NCBI GenBank assembly: GCA_034770075.1
Contig: JAVJAP010000347.1
Span: 124,001 to 188,000 of the forward strand
DNA from: Aralia elata
Lineage: Eukaryota; Streptophyta; Magnoliopsida; Apiales; Araliaceae
Length of the DNA: 64,000 nucleotides
Reading direction: 5' to 3'
The notes below the pieces were generated by a model, which saw only the letters and a program-made list of their open reading frames with translations, searched no databases and was not told the DNA's origin. Positions 10,917-23,520 of the stretch are shown here, one piece after another (the first letter of the stretch is position 1; every line of letters starts with the position of its first letter). A program made the translations under genes and the position numbers.

Positions 10917-12675
10917 GATATCCCACAAGTCTGCACTTGTCAGATTTTGTCCCAAACTTATCTTTGAAACCTTTTCACATAAGCTGGACAACCCTTATCT
11001 TAACATACTTAAGATTAGGAATCCTCCCTATCCATAACTTTTATGGAGTCTTGGGGCCAGATTTTTGAGGTTACCTTATTTTGTAGATATGCAGCCGTTT
11101 CTAGGGCATAACCCCAGATGGATACTAGAATGTCGGTAAAAATCATTATGGACTGCACCATGTCCAACAAGGTACAATTTCTCCTTTTAGATACTCCAAT
11201 CAATTATTACGTATCAGGAGGTTTTCATTATGAGAAAATACCATTTTGAGATGATCTAGAAACTCATTGCTCAAGTATTCTTTCTTCGATCTGATCAAAG
11301 AATCTTAATACTTTGTCAATCTGTTTCACTTCTGAATTCTTTGAACCTTTCAAATGATTCAGACTTGTATTTCATCAAATCCACATATTCAACTCTTTGA
11401 ATGATCATCTCCTTTTTCTTTTACTAGTTTGTTCAATTTGCAAAATTATTTTTCATGTAAGTCAAGTTTACAAAGTCTATCAAGTGATATTTCAGTTTCA
11501 AACAAAACATTATTATTATAAATAGAACAACAATTGTTCTTAAATATAATACCAAAACCTTCCTTGTCCAACAACGGAAGTAATAATGTTTCTAAAGAGA
11601 ACTGGAACATAATAACAACTTATTAACTTAATAGACTTGCCCGTAGGCAATGCTAAACTATAAGTTCCTATGGTTAATGTAGCAACCTTTGCTCCATTCC
11701 CACACATAAGATTACTACTTTGTTTAGCTTTCTACTTCTGCTTAGTCTCTGCATTAGATTGCATACGTGAGAACTACAGCCGGTATCCAATACCCAAGTA
11801 GAACCTTGACTTATAGAAAAATTTATTTCAATCATGAACAAACCCATATTTGTAACCGAAGCTTCACTAAGCTTCTTCTGGTTACCCTCTAGTTTTAATT
11901 CTAGTATCCAGGCTTATTGCAGTGGAAGCAAACTCCTTTGCTATCTGCATCAGTCTTGTTCTTATTGTCCTTTATTTTTGCCTTTCCTTTTACCTTCTTT
12001 GAATTGTTCTTCTTTTAAGAAGATCCTTTAGCCCTCTTCTGCTTCCTAGAAGAATCATCTACCAGTAAGACTTGGTCTTTCTTGGTTGGAAAGTGACTCT
12101 TTACAGTTTTCAACATGTTTAAGCAACTCAGGCAGGCTGACATATAGCTTGTTCATGTGGAAATTCACAACAATTTGTGAGAAAGAGTCTGGAAGTGATT
12201 GCAAGATCAAATCTTGGATCGTCTCTCCATCCATTAAAACCCAGTTGTCCCAATTGTTCAATCAAATTGATCATTTTAGGACATATGTCTGTACTGTAGT
12301 GCCATCGGTCAGTCTAGATCGGAAGAGCTCCTTAGATATTTGATATCTAATAGTCCTACTTTCCTCACCCTTCAACTCCTTGAAGGTGCCGGAGTACAGT
12401 AGGAGCATCCATAGTTTCATGATGACGCTGAAGCTCGTTACTCATGGATGCGAGCATGATGCATTGATCCAACTGTGCATCATCTTGCCACTTTCTAAAA
12501 GTAGCAATCTCTTCCTCTGAGGCATTGTCTGCAACCATTGCAGGGATAGGTATATTAAGGACATAAGATAACTTTTCAGCCTTGAGAACTATTCTCAAAT
12601 TCCTTAACTAGTCCGTGTAATTCGGTCCGGTTAATTAGCATCTAATATGCTATACAATGATAGTGAATTAGACAT
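10917..12675 (-). pseudogene. gag-protease-integrase remnant of copia B
   Basis: The start codon is at 12673-12675 (MSNSLSLYS). Recognisable parts are the gag core with LSYVLN, FRKWQDD and CIMLASMSNELQ (12365-12598), then LILQSLPDSFSQIV (12055-12261). Protease (about 11770-11830) and the pre-integrase and integrase regions follow, with WGYALETAAYL at about 11080-11110. Stops and frameshifts occur throughout, including an early TAA near 12632, so it is dead. The integrase ends at the GATAT junction at 10917. Confidence 0.85.
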
Positions 12676-14637
12676 CGTAAAATTCTGTAAATGAATTTGT
12701 AATTTAACAACATTTTAGCATACATTCATTTTTAATTAAATACCAAAATAAATTAGGTCTTTATTTTAAATTGGTATCTCCCACTATTTTCATCAAACTA
12801 TATTACCCTCATTATATAGTTCGGTAATTCTAATTAAAGATTTGCTAGTGAGACTAAGGATCCCATTTTAGATGTATATAGCCTTGTGGTGACACAACAA
12901 ACGATATATAAATAAATAGGTAAACAACTATTGTCAATTACATCTCTATTTAACTCCTTGTATTTTGCCTCTTAGATTATTTTGATCAAGTGGTGACACA
13001 TCCGAATCAAAATTATCCAAGTTAAGTCCATCCTAGCACTTCCATATATTCGAAAGAAAAACACTGTCCTTGTGGTGACACAACAAAGCAGCATCGTTCA
13101 GTCTATGTATAAGCATCAAATGTGATAAAGCAACATCTTAAATATTTTAATACTTGCCTTGTGGTGACACAACAAACTCATACTAAATATTTAATACTCT
13201 ATTGCTTTACCATGCTAGAAGGCGACGTTCGATATTCCAAACATCTTTGAACGCTTAGGACTTAATATGATTTCTTTGAGGGGTTTGTTATTATTTGACT
13301 CATCTTGTTTAGCGCGCATGCACATATATATATAAAATACGCGTCATATTATTTAACATGCGAAGCATGTTGTATAATATATAATATATACATAGCAAGC
13401 ATGCACATATAGAATACTATATTCTACCCGGATTGATTATGGACTTTTATTCTAGTTTGGTTCACTAGAGCCACCAAGTGAACCAAAAGGTCAAACCTTG
13501 GGTGCAAGAATTAAATTTAAATATAACTATTACATTTAAACTCGGGCTCCATTACAAACGGGTCTTCAAGCGCTCCTTGCTCCTTTGTCTCCAATTCTTC
13601 AAATAATTCTAACTAAACCTATTACATAAACTATTTATAATAAATAGAAACCTTGATCAACAGTCAAGGGGAGGTACATAGGAGGAAGATAGAATTTACA
13701 TCAAGGAAAAACTAGAGAAGACGAGGTACGCAGACCCCATTTATAAAACCTATTCATTCAAGCATCTACTAAAATAAATCCAATCACACATTGGTCAATA
13801 GTCCATAATCAATCCCTATTTATTATCATACATATCTCTATATGTATCAATAAATAACATTCATCCCATGAATAATAAAATCATTCCATATATGCATTGA
13901 TATCATTTAATGGGCAATATTAGTTAGTATAAAATTCAATTTCAACTCCAATTAGTTATCATGGAATCCAATTCCAACTCTAATTAGTTATCATGAAATC
14001 CAATTTTAATTAAAATAAACTTCTTTATTTTAATCATATTCCAAATCAAAATAAACTCTTTTATTTTAATTTATCCAATTTTTTGAATAAAAATAAACTC
14101 CTTTATTTTTAATCAAATTCCAAATCAAAATAAACTACTTTATTTTAATTAATATGGAAACCAATTTCAAGTTTAAAATAAACACCTTTATTTTTAACTT
14201 AAAATTGTTGGAAAATAAAATATGTTGAATCCTATTCCTTATCAAAATAAACATCTTTATTTTTTAAGGAAACATGGAATCTTATTCCATATGTGAATAA
14301 ACTCCTTTATTCTAGGAAACATGGAATCCTATTCCATATGTGAATAAACTCCTTTATTCTAGAAAACATGGAATCCTATTCCATATATGAATAAACTCCT
14401 TTATTCTAGTTAACGTAGAATCCAATTTCAAGTTCAAATAAAACTTTTAATTTTAATTATATTCCAATTCAAAATAAACCTTTTATCTTAATTGAAAATA
14501 AATAAAATCAAAATAAATAAAAAATAAATAAAATAAATAAAATAATTTTACACAAACAATTATGCCCAATTAAATTGTTCTCAACACATATCAATGTATA
14601 TACAGAATCAAAACAATTAATAATTCGCATAAAGTTT
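12676..14637 (-). other. Long untranslated leader of copia B
   Basis: About 2 kb separates the PBS from gag and has no coding frame. It contains four copies of a CCTTGTGGTGACACAACAA-type motif (12882-13175), a short AT run (13322-13335), a degenerate repeat field built on AATAAACTCCTTTATT (13980-14480), and an AAAT-rich stretch (14490-14545). Copia A keeps the motif copies but has a different repeat content near the PBS. Confidence 0.75.
14260..14412. repeat. Minisatellite, three copies of a ~47-bp unit
   Basis: Three adjacent copies of a unit containing CATGGAATCCTATTCCATAT and GAATAAACTCCTTTATTC lie in the copia B leader. GGAATCCTATTCC is a near-palindrome. More diverged copies extend the field on both sides (13980-14480). 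Confidence 0.85.
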
Positions 14638-14651
14638 GGCTCTTGATACCA
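14638..14651 (-). other. Primer-binding site of copia B, tRNA-Met
   Basis: The reverse complement reads TGGTATCAAGAGCC and lies one base from the LTR end (AACCTAACA). It carries one A in place of the usual base in TGGTATCAGAGCC. Confidence 0.85.
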
Positions 14652-14652
14652 C

Positions 14653-16452
14653 TGTTAGGTTTGTACATAGCGCGAATATGCAATCAAATTACATAAATAG
14701 TGCGGAAGCACGATAAAATCAGATTTTAAAATTTTATACAAACCATCATCATGATCTTTCTTTATGCACAATTATTAATTAAACGAAAGAGATGGAGAAT
14801 AAGAATTATACCCTTGTAGAATTCTAGCTTCCTCAGGTACAAGTTCACCTCCAATTCCTTCGCGTTCTCCTTGAATTCCACCGATTAAATTCCTTCCTTT
14901 GATCAACGTTAGCCACCCAAGTGTTTGGCCTCTAGAGGTGATCCACCAAGGAATAATACTTGTTCAAGAAGATGGGTGTTGGCAAAACCCTAGTTTCTAT
15001 CTCTATAAAAATTGTAAGTACTCTCTACAATTCTTATGCAAGAGTGTGTAACCCTAATCTATGATAAGACTTCTCTTATTTATAGATGTAGGAAAACCCT
15101 TCCCTAAACTATTTAGGATTAGGGTTTCTATTCTAATTAAACTCCTTTAATTAAATTAAACTCCTAATCCAATTAGAAATTCATGTGAGAGTACTTCTAT
15201 TAATTAATTCTCAATCCCTATTAGGAATTAAATAATAGTAATAGTAATAATAATAATAAGACTCCTCTTATTAATTTATATTTAATATTTCTAAAATATT
15301 AAATAATAAATATTAAGCTATTTAATTTATTCTATCTCCATAGACTAAATTAAATACACTTAACTTATTATTACAATTATGTCATTTACTTCTTAAATAA
15401 ATATTTTCCTTTTGCGGTGTGACCCTTTAGGTTATCCATATTAAACCGGTTGTGAATAAATCAATTAGAACAATTCTAATCTTATTTAAATAAATAACTT
15501 AAACTATTTAATTCATTTAAATAAATAATATTTATTCTACAATAAGGGTAAGCCCCCTTAGCGATCAACGACTTTCCAGATAATATAGATTTCAACATTA
15601 ATCATAAAAGAACCTTTCAGTGCATAGTTACCGTACAATTCAATCCTTCTACCATACAATGTCCCAATTAAATATAAGACATGGAATTACTGTCAAGTCT
15701 TATTTTATTTAATTATATGTATTTCGATTCTCAAATGCACAACTCTAATTAATGCAAATTAGAAACTCCTTTCTAATTTCATTCTGCTTTGGCCAAAGAC
15801 TTCTGAGTCGTCATTTATCGAATCACATAGGACATTCTCTCCTTTTACTAGAAGTGGTAGAATCTTTATTGATCATTCACCTATCTCCATGTATAACTTA
15901 TTATACCCAATTATACCCTTTGATATACCCTAAAGGTCTTAAGGGACATGTCAAAGTATAACTCATCATACACAAGATACTATGATGATCTCAAGTCCAA
16001 GGATCACTTGTACTACTATCACTAGATGAATTACTATTGACAGGCGAGTAAAACTCCATTAGGTATTCCTTAGCGAGCCACGTTCAGTGAACTTATTCTC
16101 TAATAAGCACCTACATACTTGCTTTAGTGTCTCCACACAAATGATTATGAGATCAATCATCCTCTTCATAAGAGCAAGCAACGTATGTACTAATCTATCC
16201 GGATTCACTAATCCCCTTTTTAGTAATCCAACGATTAGGAACAATTTTAGTTTGTGAGCTATCTTGAATTTAGATCTCATTAGCATGATCACCGTCATGA
16301 TTCTAAAAACATTGCTCAAAACTATGGGTTTATCACATTTAATATAACAGCACCATGTAGATAAAGTAAAATGCCTTTAACAAACAAATAAGATTACAAA
16401 GTATATGCTACATCATATCAAATATGATTGGCTTGTGTGCATACTACTTTCA
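14653..16452 (-). repeat. 5' LTR of copia B, 1800 bp
   Basis: In its own direction it starts TGAAAGTAGTATGC at 16452 and ends AACCTAACA at 14653. It matches the solo LTR 20775-22571 along its whole length in opposite orientation. A TATA box (reverse of TTATTTATAG, 15077-15086) marks its promoter. Confidence 0.93.
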
Positions 16453-17143
16453 CTAATACAATCGGCTCATCTTCGTTAGCACTTACAGCTAGATCCTCAG
16501 TGGCCTCATTTTTCATAGCCCCACTTGTCTCCACTTTGTCGACATCTTGTGGCGCATCCAGTTGTATATTTGGCTCGGGCTCATCGTCAGTCTCAAAATA
16601 TATGTATTGCGGACTATTGGATGAGGTATTGATGATTAGTTCCATCAGATTTTTAATTTGTTTGGATAATGCTTCCTTCCTCATATTAAAATCTTCGTGG
16701 AGTTTCAAAACCTTATCCATGCCAATATCCAACCTCCTCGAAAGTGTCTCAAGTTGTGCTGATATTGTAGGTGGATATGCGAATTCCGGTGTGTACGTTA
16801 GATTTGGAGCATAGTATTGATCTTCATAGTTATAGCTCCATGCAAAATCCAGGTGATACCCCCAAGCTTGGTGATAATCGGTGTAAGCATAGCTGTTGGG
16901 AAAATCACCACCGTAATGTACCGGTTCAAAATTGACAGTGCATTGATGACTCGGATGATTGTCGGCACAATAATCATAAGTAATTACTCTATTTTGAGTC
17001 CTTTTTGCTTCAAGAGCATCCATCTTCCTTTCAAGTATCTTAATTTGTGCTGAAATTGAAGAAAATGCACTGAGTCCATCAATTCCCGTCTCCTTTGGTT
17101 GAATCATATTTACGTACGACCATTGGTCACTATAGCCATCCAT
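16453..17143 (-). CDS. Capsid-less gag-like ORF of element 2, cut by copia B
   Basis: The frame opens MDGYSDQWSYVNM at 17143. It shows a short leucine-rich coiled segment (AQIKILERKMDALEA), then a CX2CX6HXC knuckle (CADNHPSHQC) followed by a Y/G/N-rich stretch. This is the arrangement of the Athila gag C-terminal third (compare CEICAGSPSTDQC in Athila 3). A second leucine-rich segment and an acidic tail follow. The gag capsid core, which precedes the knuckle in Athila 1 and 3, is absent. Residues after 16453 belong to the copia LTR, so the natural C-terminus is lost. Role unknown. Confidence 0.65.
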
Positions 17144-17268
17144 GGTGTGCCTCGCAACGAAGAAAGCATAAAAAGTGTTAAACTAAAGCAAAAAACAAAT
17201 TTATATACAAGTTTAAATTAAGACCAATTTGATTATAATTAATATCGGAAAAACACTAGAAAAATAAT

Positions 17269-17286
17269 TCCCCGGCAACGGTGCCA
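17269..17286 (-). other. Primer-binding site of element 2, tRNA-Asp type
   Basis: The reverse complement reads TGGCACCGTTGCCGGGGA. It is one base different from the Athila 3 PBS and sits six bases from the LTR end. Confidence 0.85.
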
Positions 17287-17292
17287 AAAACT

Positions 17293-19607
17293 TGTTGGTC
17301 GATTTCGCAACCGAAAAATACACGCAAGTATACGCGGTCAACAAGTAATACAGAGTAAGTAAAGTATCGATCCCACGAGGAATTGTTTCTAATGTTTACC
17401 AAATATTAACCTTTTATCATTTCAATCTTATTTAAACAATGAAAACTTGAGTTGTTTAATTAACTAAATGACAAGCTTTTAAGATAATGAAAATCTAATA
17501 TTAACAAGTCTAAGATTACAATTTCCCCCAACACTTCATTTAAATCTCTTATCTCTCTCATTTTCAACTAGTTAATGCACAAGAATTGTTAACCGAGAAA
17601 TTCACCTTATTCATAAGCCTTAGTGTATGGTCATATGAAACTCACCTATACACGACACATAGGTATATGTTTATCCTACATGCCAACAATCCATTCAATT
17701 CCATGAATAATCAACAAGACACACGCCACATAATCTTAGTCAATCTACCCATCAAACGAATGAACCTCCGTGTAGGGAGTCCTTAAGTTTGTAATCTCAT
17801 AATGGTTACATACGGCATTTAGATATATCTCTATCCCAAATACTAGCAAGTCATCCATTCTTGAGGACAATGAATAAGACATACGCCACATAATCTCATA
17901 CATCACCCACAAAAATCTCTAACTTTCGTATGATATCAAAATTATATCTCAACAGTATAATCCACTTTTCAATTTCATATAGGTGATCAATCAATTAAAC
18001 TTTCAGCATAAATCATGCTAGACATTCAATTCGCAATTTATCACGTTAGAATGTTGGTCGAGAACACGAAAGTAAAATATGGCCACCTCTCGATGCACCA
18101 TATTCGTATCACACTAAATCCACAATTGATAGAATGAATGTGAACACCCTAGATGACTAACGCACTATATCTCTATGTGAATTACAATCAAAAGGGTTGA
18201 AGCATAAGTTCTCAATTGACCACATATGGTGCTTCGGTATATCTCTATCCTAGGCACGAAACTCAAATTCCATCACATGCAGAACTCATGAACACATGCT
18301 AGCATAATCAGATCTCAATCTATATTTCCTTTCTCAATTCCATATAGATTATCACACTAATTGATGATCAAGATAATTAATACATGAAGCGTAAATTATG
18401 ATATCCAATTCTAAAATGATAACTAACATCAAAGAGAGATAATTCAATTCAAACTAGGTGTTGGGTTTCATTGAAATCTTAGAATAAAAATCTAGTTCAT
18501 GGTAGCTATAAATAACATCATATTCAATTTATACATCATATTAGATTACAAATTAGAAGGGAAATTATAGATAAAACCAATTTTGATGTATATTCAGATG
18601 TTGCTTGTTGGGTTGATGATGATCTCTAGCTTTTTCTCCTTGATTTTGCAATCTTTGATGCTTTGGCTCCTTGGCCTTTGCTTGATATAGCTTGATTTGT
18701 AGCACTTTGGCTCTCCTTGGTGATGAATTTGGTAGCTCCCCCCTCTCTTGAATCTGATTTACGGGGTCTCGATCTCTCTAAAATGGAGGCTACATATTGT
18801 ATTTATAGTTCCTAAGGTAAAAACCTAGCTTAGCCCACCTATTTAGACCAAAAATTAGCTAAAATCGCGAAATCTGGCGAATCGGGCGCAGTTGCGCGCT
18901 TGGATGCGCTGAATACTGAACTCCCTGGATGTCGGGCGCAGCTGCGCCGACTCCACTGATTCTGCAGGAAGGGCGCAGCTGCGCCGAAATTGTACTAGGA
19001 ATGGGCGCAGCTGCGTCGGGCAGCAGTTCTGCTGCATTTTCTAGCTCTGACGTCTGTTGGGAAAATCACCATAACTTCTTCGTCCGAATTCAGATTAAGG
19101 CGATTAAGGAGGCTATGGAAAGCTAAGAAGTAGCTCTACAACTTCCATAACTGGAGCTTGACGAGATATAGGCCGGAGCAAGGCTCAAATTGAGCCCGAA
19201 GCAACTGCCGCGTAAAAGCCATGTCAAATCCGACGGTAAAATGTACATAACTCTCTCATACGAACTTCAAATTGGATGATTCTGGATGCTCTGGAAATCT
19301 GAGATCAAAATCTACAACTTTCGTTCTTTGAGTTATGAGAGATTCGGATTGGATCATGGGTGAAATTGAGAAACAAGCAGCCGAAACGTCAAAATCACGC
19401 CGAAAACGCATTGATCCCAAGGGCTTTTATTTCAATACCTACAAAACAACCTAAAAACACATAAAAGCACTCAAATACATATAAAAGTAATACAAAACTA
19501 TATTACACAACAATAAGATAAAAACACATAAAACCAAACGAAATAGCTAAAGACTTACAAATTATTAAGGCTAAAAGTACCCAATTTGTGTATATAAAAC
19601 ACACTCA
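17293..19607 (-). repeat. 5' LTR of Athila-like element 2, 2315 bp
   Basis: It runs from TGAGTGTGTT (at 19607, reverse) to the end next to the PBS (17293). The PBS-proximal end contains the ACTTGTTGACCGCGTATACTT block seen in other Athila LTRs here. At 18884-19018 it carries four copies of a GGGCGCAGCTGCGCCG palindrome. The flanking TTATT (19608-19612) may be its target duplication. The other side is outside the window. Confidence 0.85.
18884..19018. repeat. Array of four GGGCGCAGCTGCGCCG palindromes
   Basis: Copies start at 18884 (variant), 18934, 18971 and 19003, with 50, 37 and 32 bp between starts. Each is a near-perfect palindrome around CAGCTG or a variant. The array is GC-rich within an AT-rich LTR. 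Confidence 0.9.
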
Positions 19608-19612
19608 TTATT

Positions 19613-20774
19613 CAGCCTCCTTTGTTGCTCAATTATTGGTTTGGCATCGTCTTCCAAAAGGATCTTATGCATATAAAATGATGGGCTAATTCCTTTAATG
19701 TCCGCGATGGTCCAACCAATTGCCGATTTGTACTCCTAGAGAACTCGTATCAACTTACTTTCCTGCAATTCGTTAAGTACAGATGCAATGATAATAGGCA
19801 AAGTAGATGATTCACCCAAATAAGCATACCTGAGATGATTAGGTAGTTGTTTAAGCTCAAGTGTTGGGGGTATTTCTAGAGATGGCTTCAATTGCTCAAA
19901 GGGTTGCTCTGTACTTTTCAATGGTTCGAACGGGATTTTGAATCGGTGTACCCTAGGCAATGCATCCAACCTCTGAAGATAATCAATAATCTCAGCATCA
20001 TCTAAATCATCCTCCCCTGACAAGGTAGTCTCCAATGGATCCTTAATCATCAGCTTCAAAAATTCATCATCCACGACTTTTTTCACCATATCCATTCTGA
20101 AACACTCATCTTCGTCCGCAGGAAACCTCATAGCCTTAAACACATTGAACTTCACTTCTTGGTCTTGAACTCTCATAGTTAATTCTCATTTCTGCACGTC
20201 AATGAGTGTTCTACCGGTTGCTAAGAATGGTCTCCCAAGTATGATAGGAATGTCCTTGTCTTCTTCGTAATTAAATATGATGAAATCAGCTGGAAATATG
20301 AACTTATCAACTTTAACAAGTATGTCCTCCACAATTCCTCTCGAGTATATAATAGACCTATCTGCCAGCTGAAGAGAGATGTTTGTAGGTTTCGGTGCAG
20401 GTAAACCCAACTGAGAGTATATCGATAATGGCATAAGGTTGATACTAGCTCCCAAATCACACAAACATTTGTTAAATGACAAGTTACCAATAGTGCAAGG
20501 AATAGTAAAGCTGCCAGGATCTTTCAACTTTAGTGGCAATTTCTTTTGGAGCACAACACTACATTCTTCAGTCAAAGCTACTGTTTCATAGTCCTCCAGC
20601 TTTTTCTTTCTTGACAAGATTCCCTTCATAAACTTAGCGTAACTCGACATCTGCTCTAAAGCCTCCGCAAATGGTATGTTAATTTGTAACTTTTTGAAAA
20701 TTTTGAGGAACTTGGAGAATTGCTTATCTTTCTTCTGTTTCTGAAGTCTCTGTGGATATGGAACTGGGGGATAT
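19613..20774 (-). pseudogene. pol: Protease and RT start of Athila 1
   Basis: The protease region has KLKDPGSFTIPC, CDLGASINLMP (catalytic Asp), QLADRS and IILGRPFLATGRTL, spanning 20186-20774. A TGA at about 20178-20180 stands where Athila 3 has GGG. The frame continues through MRVQDQEVKFNVFKAM to a TAG near 19736, then AIGWTIADIKGISPSF and QQRRLN, where element 2 interrupts it. The residues before YPPVPYPQRLQ in the open frame belong to the copia solo LTR. Confidence 0.88.
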
Positions 20775-22571
20775 TGAAAGTAGTATGCACACAAGCCAAT
20801 CATATTTGATATGATGTAGCATATACTTTAAAATCTTATTCATTTATTAATGGTATTTTACTTTATCTACATGGTGCTGTTATATTAAATGTGATAAACC
20901 CATAGTTTTGAGCAATGTTTTTAGAATCATGATGGTGATCATGCTAATGAGATCTAAATTCTAGATAGCTCACAAACTAAAATTGTTGCTAATCGTTGGA
21001 TTACTAAAAAGGGGATTAGTGAATCCGGATAGATTAGTACATACGTTGCTTGCTCTTATGAAGAGGATGATTGATCTCATAATCATTTGTGTGGAGATAC
21101 TAAAGCATGTATGTAGGTGCTTATTAGAGAATAAGTTCACTGAACGTGGCTCGCTAAGGAATACCTAATGGAGTTTTACTCGCTTGTCAATAGGAATTCC
21201 TCTAGTGATAGTAGTATAAGTGATCCTTGGACTTGAGATCATCATAGTATCTTGTGTATGATGAGTTATACTTTGACATGTCCCTTAAGACCTTTAGAAT
21301 ATATCCAAGGGTATGATTGGGTATAATAAGTTATACATGGAGATAGGTGAATGATCAATAAAGAATCTACCACTTCTAGTAAAAGGAGAGAATGTCCTAT
21401 GTGATTCGATAAATGACGACTCAGAAGTCTTTGGCCAAAGCAGAATGAAATTAGAAAGGAGTTTCTAATTTGCATTATCAGAGTTGTGCATTTTAGAATC
21501 GAAATACATATAATTAAATAAAATAAGACTTGACAGTAATTCCATGTCTTATATTTAATTGGGACATTGTATGGTAGAAGGATTGAATTGTACGGTAACT
21601 ATGCACTGAAAGGTTCTTTTATGATTAATGTTGAAATCTATATTATCTGCAAAGTCGTTGATCGCTAAGGGGGCTTACCCTTATTGTAGAATAAATATTA
21701 TTTATTTAAATGAATTAAATAGTTTAATTTATTTATTTAAATAAGATTAGAATTGTTCTAATTGATTTATTCACAACCGGTTTAATATGGAGAACCTAAA
21801 GGGTCACACCGCACAAGGAAAATATTTATTTAAGAAGTAAATGGCATAATTGTAATAATAAGTTAAGTGTATTTAATTTAGTCTATGGAGATAGAATAAA
21901 TTAAATAGCTTAATATTTATTATTTAATATTTTAGAAATATTAAATATAAATTAATAAGAGGAGTCTTATTATTATTATTACTATTACTATTATTTAATT
22001 CCTAATAGGGATTGAGAATTAATTAATAGAAGTACTCTCACATGAATTCCTAATTGGATTAGGAGTTTAATTTAATTAAAGGAGTTTAATTAGAATAGAA
22101 ACCCTAATCCTAAATAATTTAGGGAAGGGTTTTCCTACATCTATAAATAAGAGAAGTCTTATCATAGATTAGGGTTACACACTCTTGCATAAGAATTGTA
22201 GAGAGTACTTACAATTTCTATAGAGATAGAAACTAGGGTTTTGCCAACACCCATCTTCTTGAACAAGTATTATTCCTTGGTGGATCACCTCTAGAGGCCA
22301 AACACTTGGGTGGCTAACGTTGATCAAAGGAAGGAATTTAATCGGTGGAATTCAAGGAGAACGCGAAGGAATTGGAGGTGAACTTGTACCTGAGGAAGCT
22401 AGAATTCTACAAGGGTATAATTCTTATTCTCCATCTCTTTCGTTTAATTAATAATTGTGCATAAAGAAAGATCATGGTGATGGTTTGTATAAAATTTTAA
22501 AATCTGATTTTATCGCGCTTCCGCTTTATTAATGTAATTTGATTGCATGTTCGCGTTATACAAACCTAACA
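20775..22571 (+). mobile_element. Solo LTR of the copia A/B family, 1797 bp, TSD GATAT
   Basis: It starts TGAAAGTAGTATGC and ends AACCTAACA. GATAT is present on both sides (20770-20774 and 22572-22576). Removing it and one GATAT rejoins the Athila 1 gag-protease sequence. No internal region is present, so it is the product of LTR-LTR recombination. TATA box CTATAAATAA lies at 22141-22150. Confidence 0.95.
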
Positions 22572-23520
22572 GATATGTCATTGGTGGTGTTGTTAGTTCC
22601 TTTTCTTTTTCTTTTTGCTCAATTTCAGACTTCTTTCCTTCCTCCTTTGAAAGTTCTGTCATTTCAATTTCTGGTGGGCTGCGTGCCTACGTTGCATCCC
22701 CATACATTTCAGGCGCGGCCACGCCTGTTGGTAGTAACTGTTTTCCGCTTCTCAAAGTGATAGCTTGGCATTGTTCCTTCCCATCTCTTTTCGGATTAAC
22801 TTCAGTATCACTTGGGAATGCTCCTTGGGGTCGACTATTCAAAACATGAGCTAACTGTCCCAACTGATTCTCTAGATTTCTAATCGATATCGCATGACTT
22901 TTCACATTCATATCTACTTGGTTTAACAGCTTATCCTGATCATTCATTCTCCTCTCAAAAGCTGTAATAAATTTTGTCAAGCAGTCCTCCAAACTTGGTT
23001 TCTTCTCTGCCTGTTGTGGAACTTGATTTTGAAAACCTAGGGGATTCTGTGGTCTTGGAGCTTGATTTTAAGCCTGTGTATTATTGCTCCAAGAGAAACC
23101 CGGATGATTTCTCCACCCCGGATTGTAAGTGTTTTGGTAAGAGTTTGGTGGTCGTTGGTGCTACCCACAAACTGTACTGCTTCAGGATTAATGGGACAAT
23201 AATCTGTATGATGTGATCCCATGCATAGCTCACAAACATAAGCAACTTGTTGAGTTTTTGACTCTGCTATAACATCGATCTTCTTAGACATAGCTGCCAT
23301 GTGAGCTGCTAATGCTGTGACTGTGTCAACCTCTAATACCCCGACTACCTTTTGTTGATTCGTTCTGGAAGTCGGCCATTGATAATTGTTGGCAGCCATT
23401 GTCTCTAATAGTTCATAAGCCTCATCACACTTTTTATCCATAAGTGCTCCTCCCGCAGCTGCATCTATGCTGGATCGAGTATTACCACTTAACCCATTGT
23501 AGAACGTCTGAACCTGTAGC
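22572..23520 (-). pseudogene. gag: gag C-terminal half of Athila 1
   Basis: VQTFYNGLSGNTRSSIDAA continues directly from PKWL across the solo LTR once it is removed. It then runs through the Cys cluster CELCMGSHHTDYC, an asparagine- and glutamine-rich stretch with frame breaks near 23040-23100, and LNSRPQGAFPSDTE and CQAITLRSGKQ to the copia solo LTR. Confidence 0.88.

Larger units (their letters stand above)
10917..16452 (-). mobile_element. Ty1/copia element B, reverse, interrupted by the Tekay insertion
   Basis: Reading right to left: 5' LTR (14653-16452), tRNA-Met PBS, a roughly 2-kb leader, gag, zinc knuckle region, protease, pre-integrase region and the first part of integrase. It then stops at the Tekay 3' LTR. 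The rest (RT, RNase H, 3' LTR) must lie left of the window. It is the same family as copia A (29570-50745), with homologous gag and integrase and an LTR of the same length. It is inserted into the gag-like ORF of Athila-like element 2. Confidence 0.9.
16453..19607 (-). mobile_element. Athila-like non-autonomous element 2, 5' part, reverse
   Basis: Reading right to left: an LTR (17293-19607) starting TGAGTGTGTTTTATAT, a tRNA-Asp-type PBS (17269-17286), then a gag-like ORF cut by copia B at 16452. It is inserted in the RT-coding region of Athila 1 at about 19608. The LTR opening and PBS are of Athila type, and the ORF matches the one at 56301-56654. Its 3' half must lie beyond copia B, outside the window. 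Confidence 0.85.

Noticed and set aside
10917..10921. GATAT at the Tekay 3' flank is identical to the target duplication of the copia solo LTR at 20770/22572
   Set aside because: A five-base match in AT-rich DNA is likely by chance, and the copia A homologue shows GATAT was already present at the Tekay site.
20186..20803. Open frame starting MIGLCAYYFQ as a full gene
   Set aside because: The first residues come from the copia solo LTR. Only the part up to 20774 belongs to the Athila protease.
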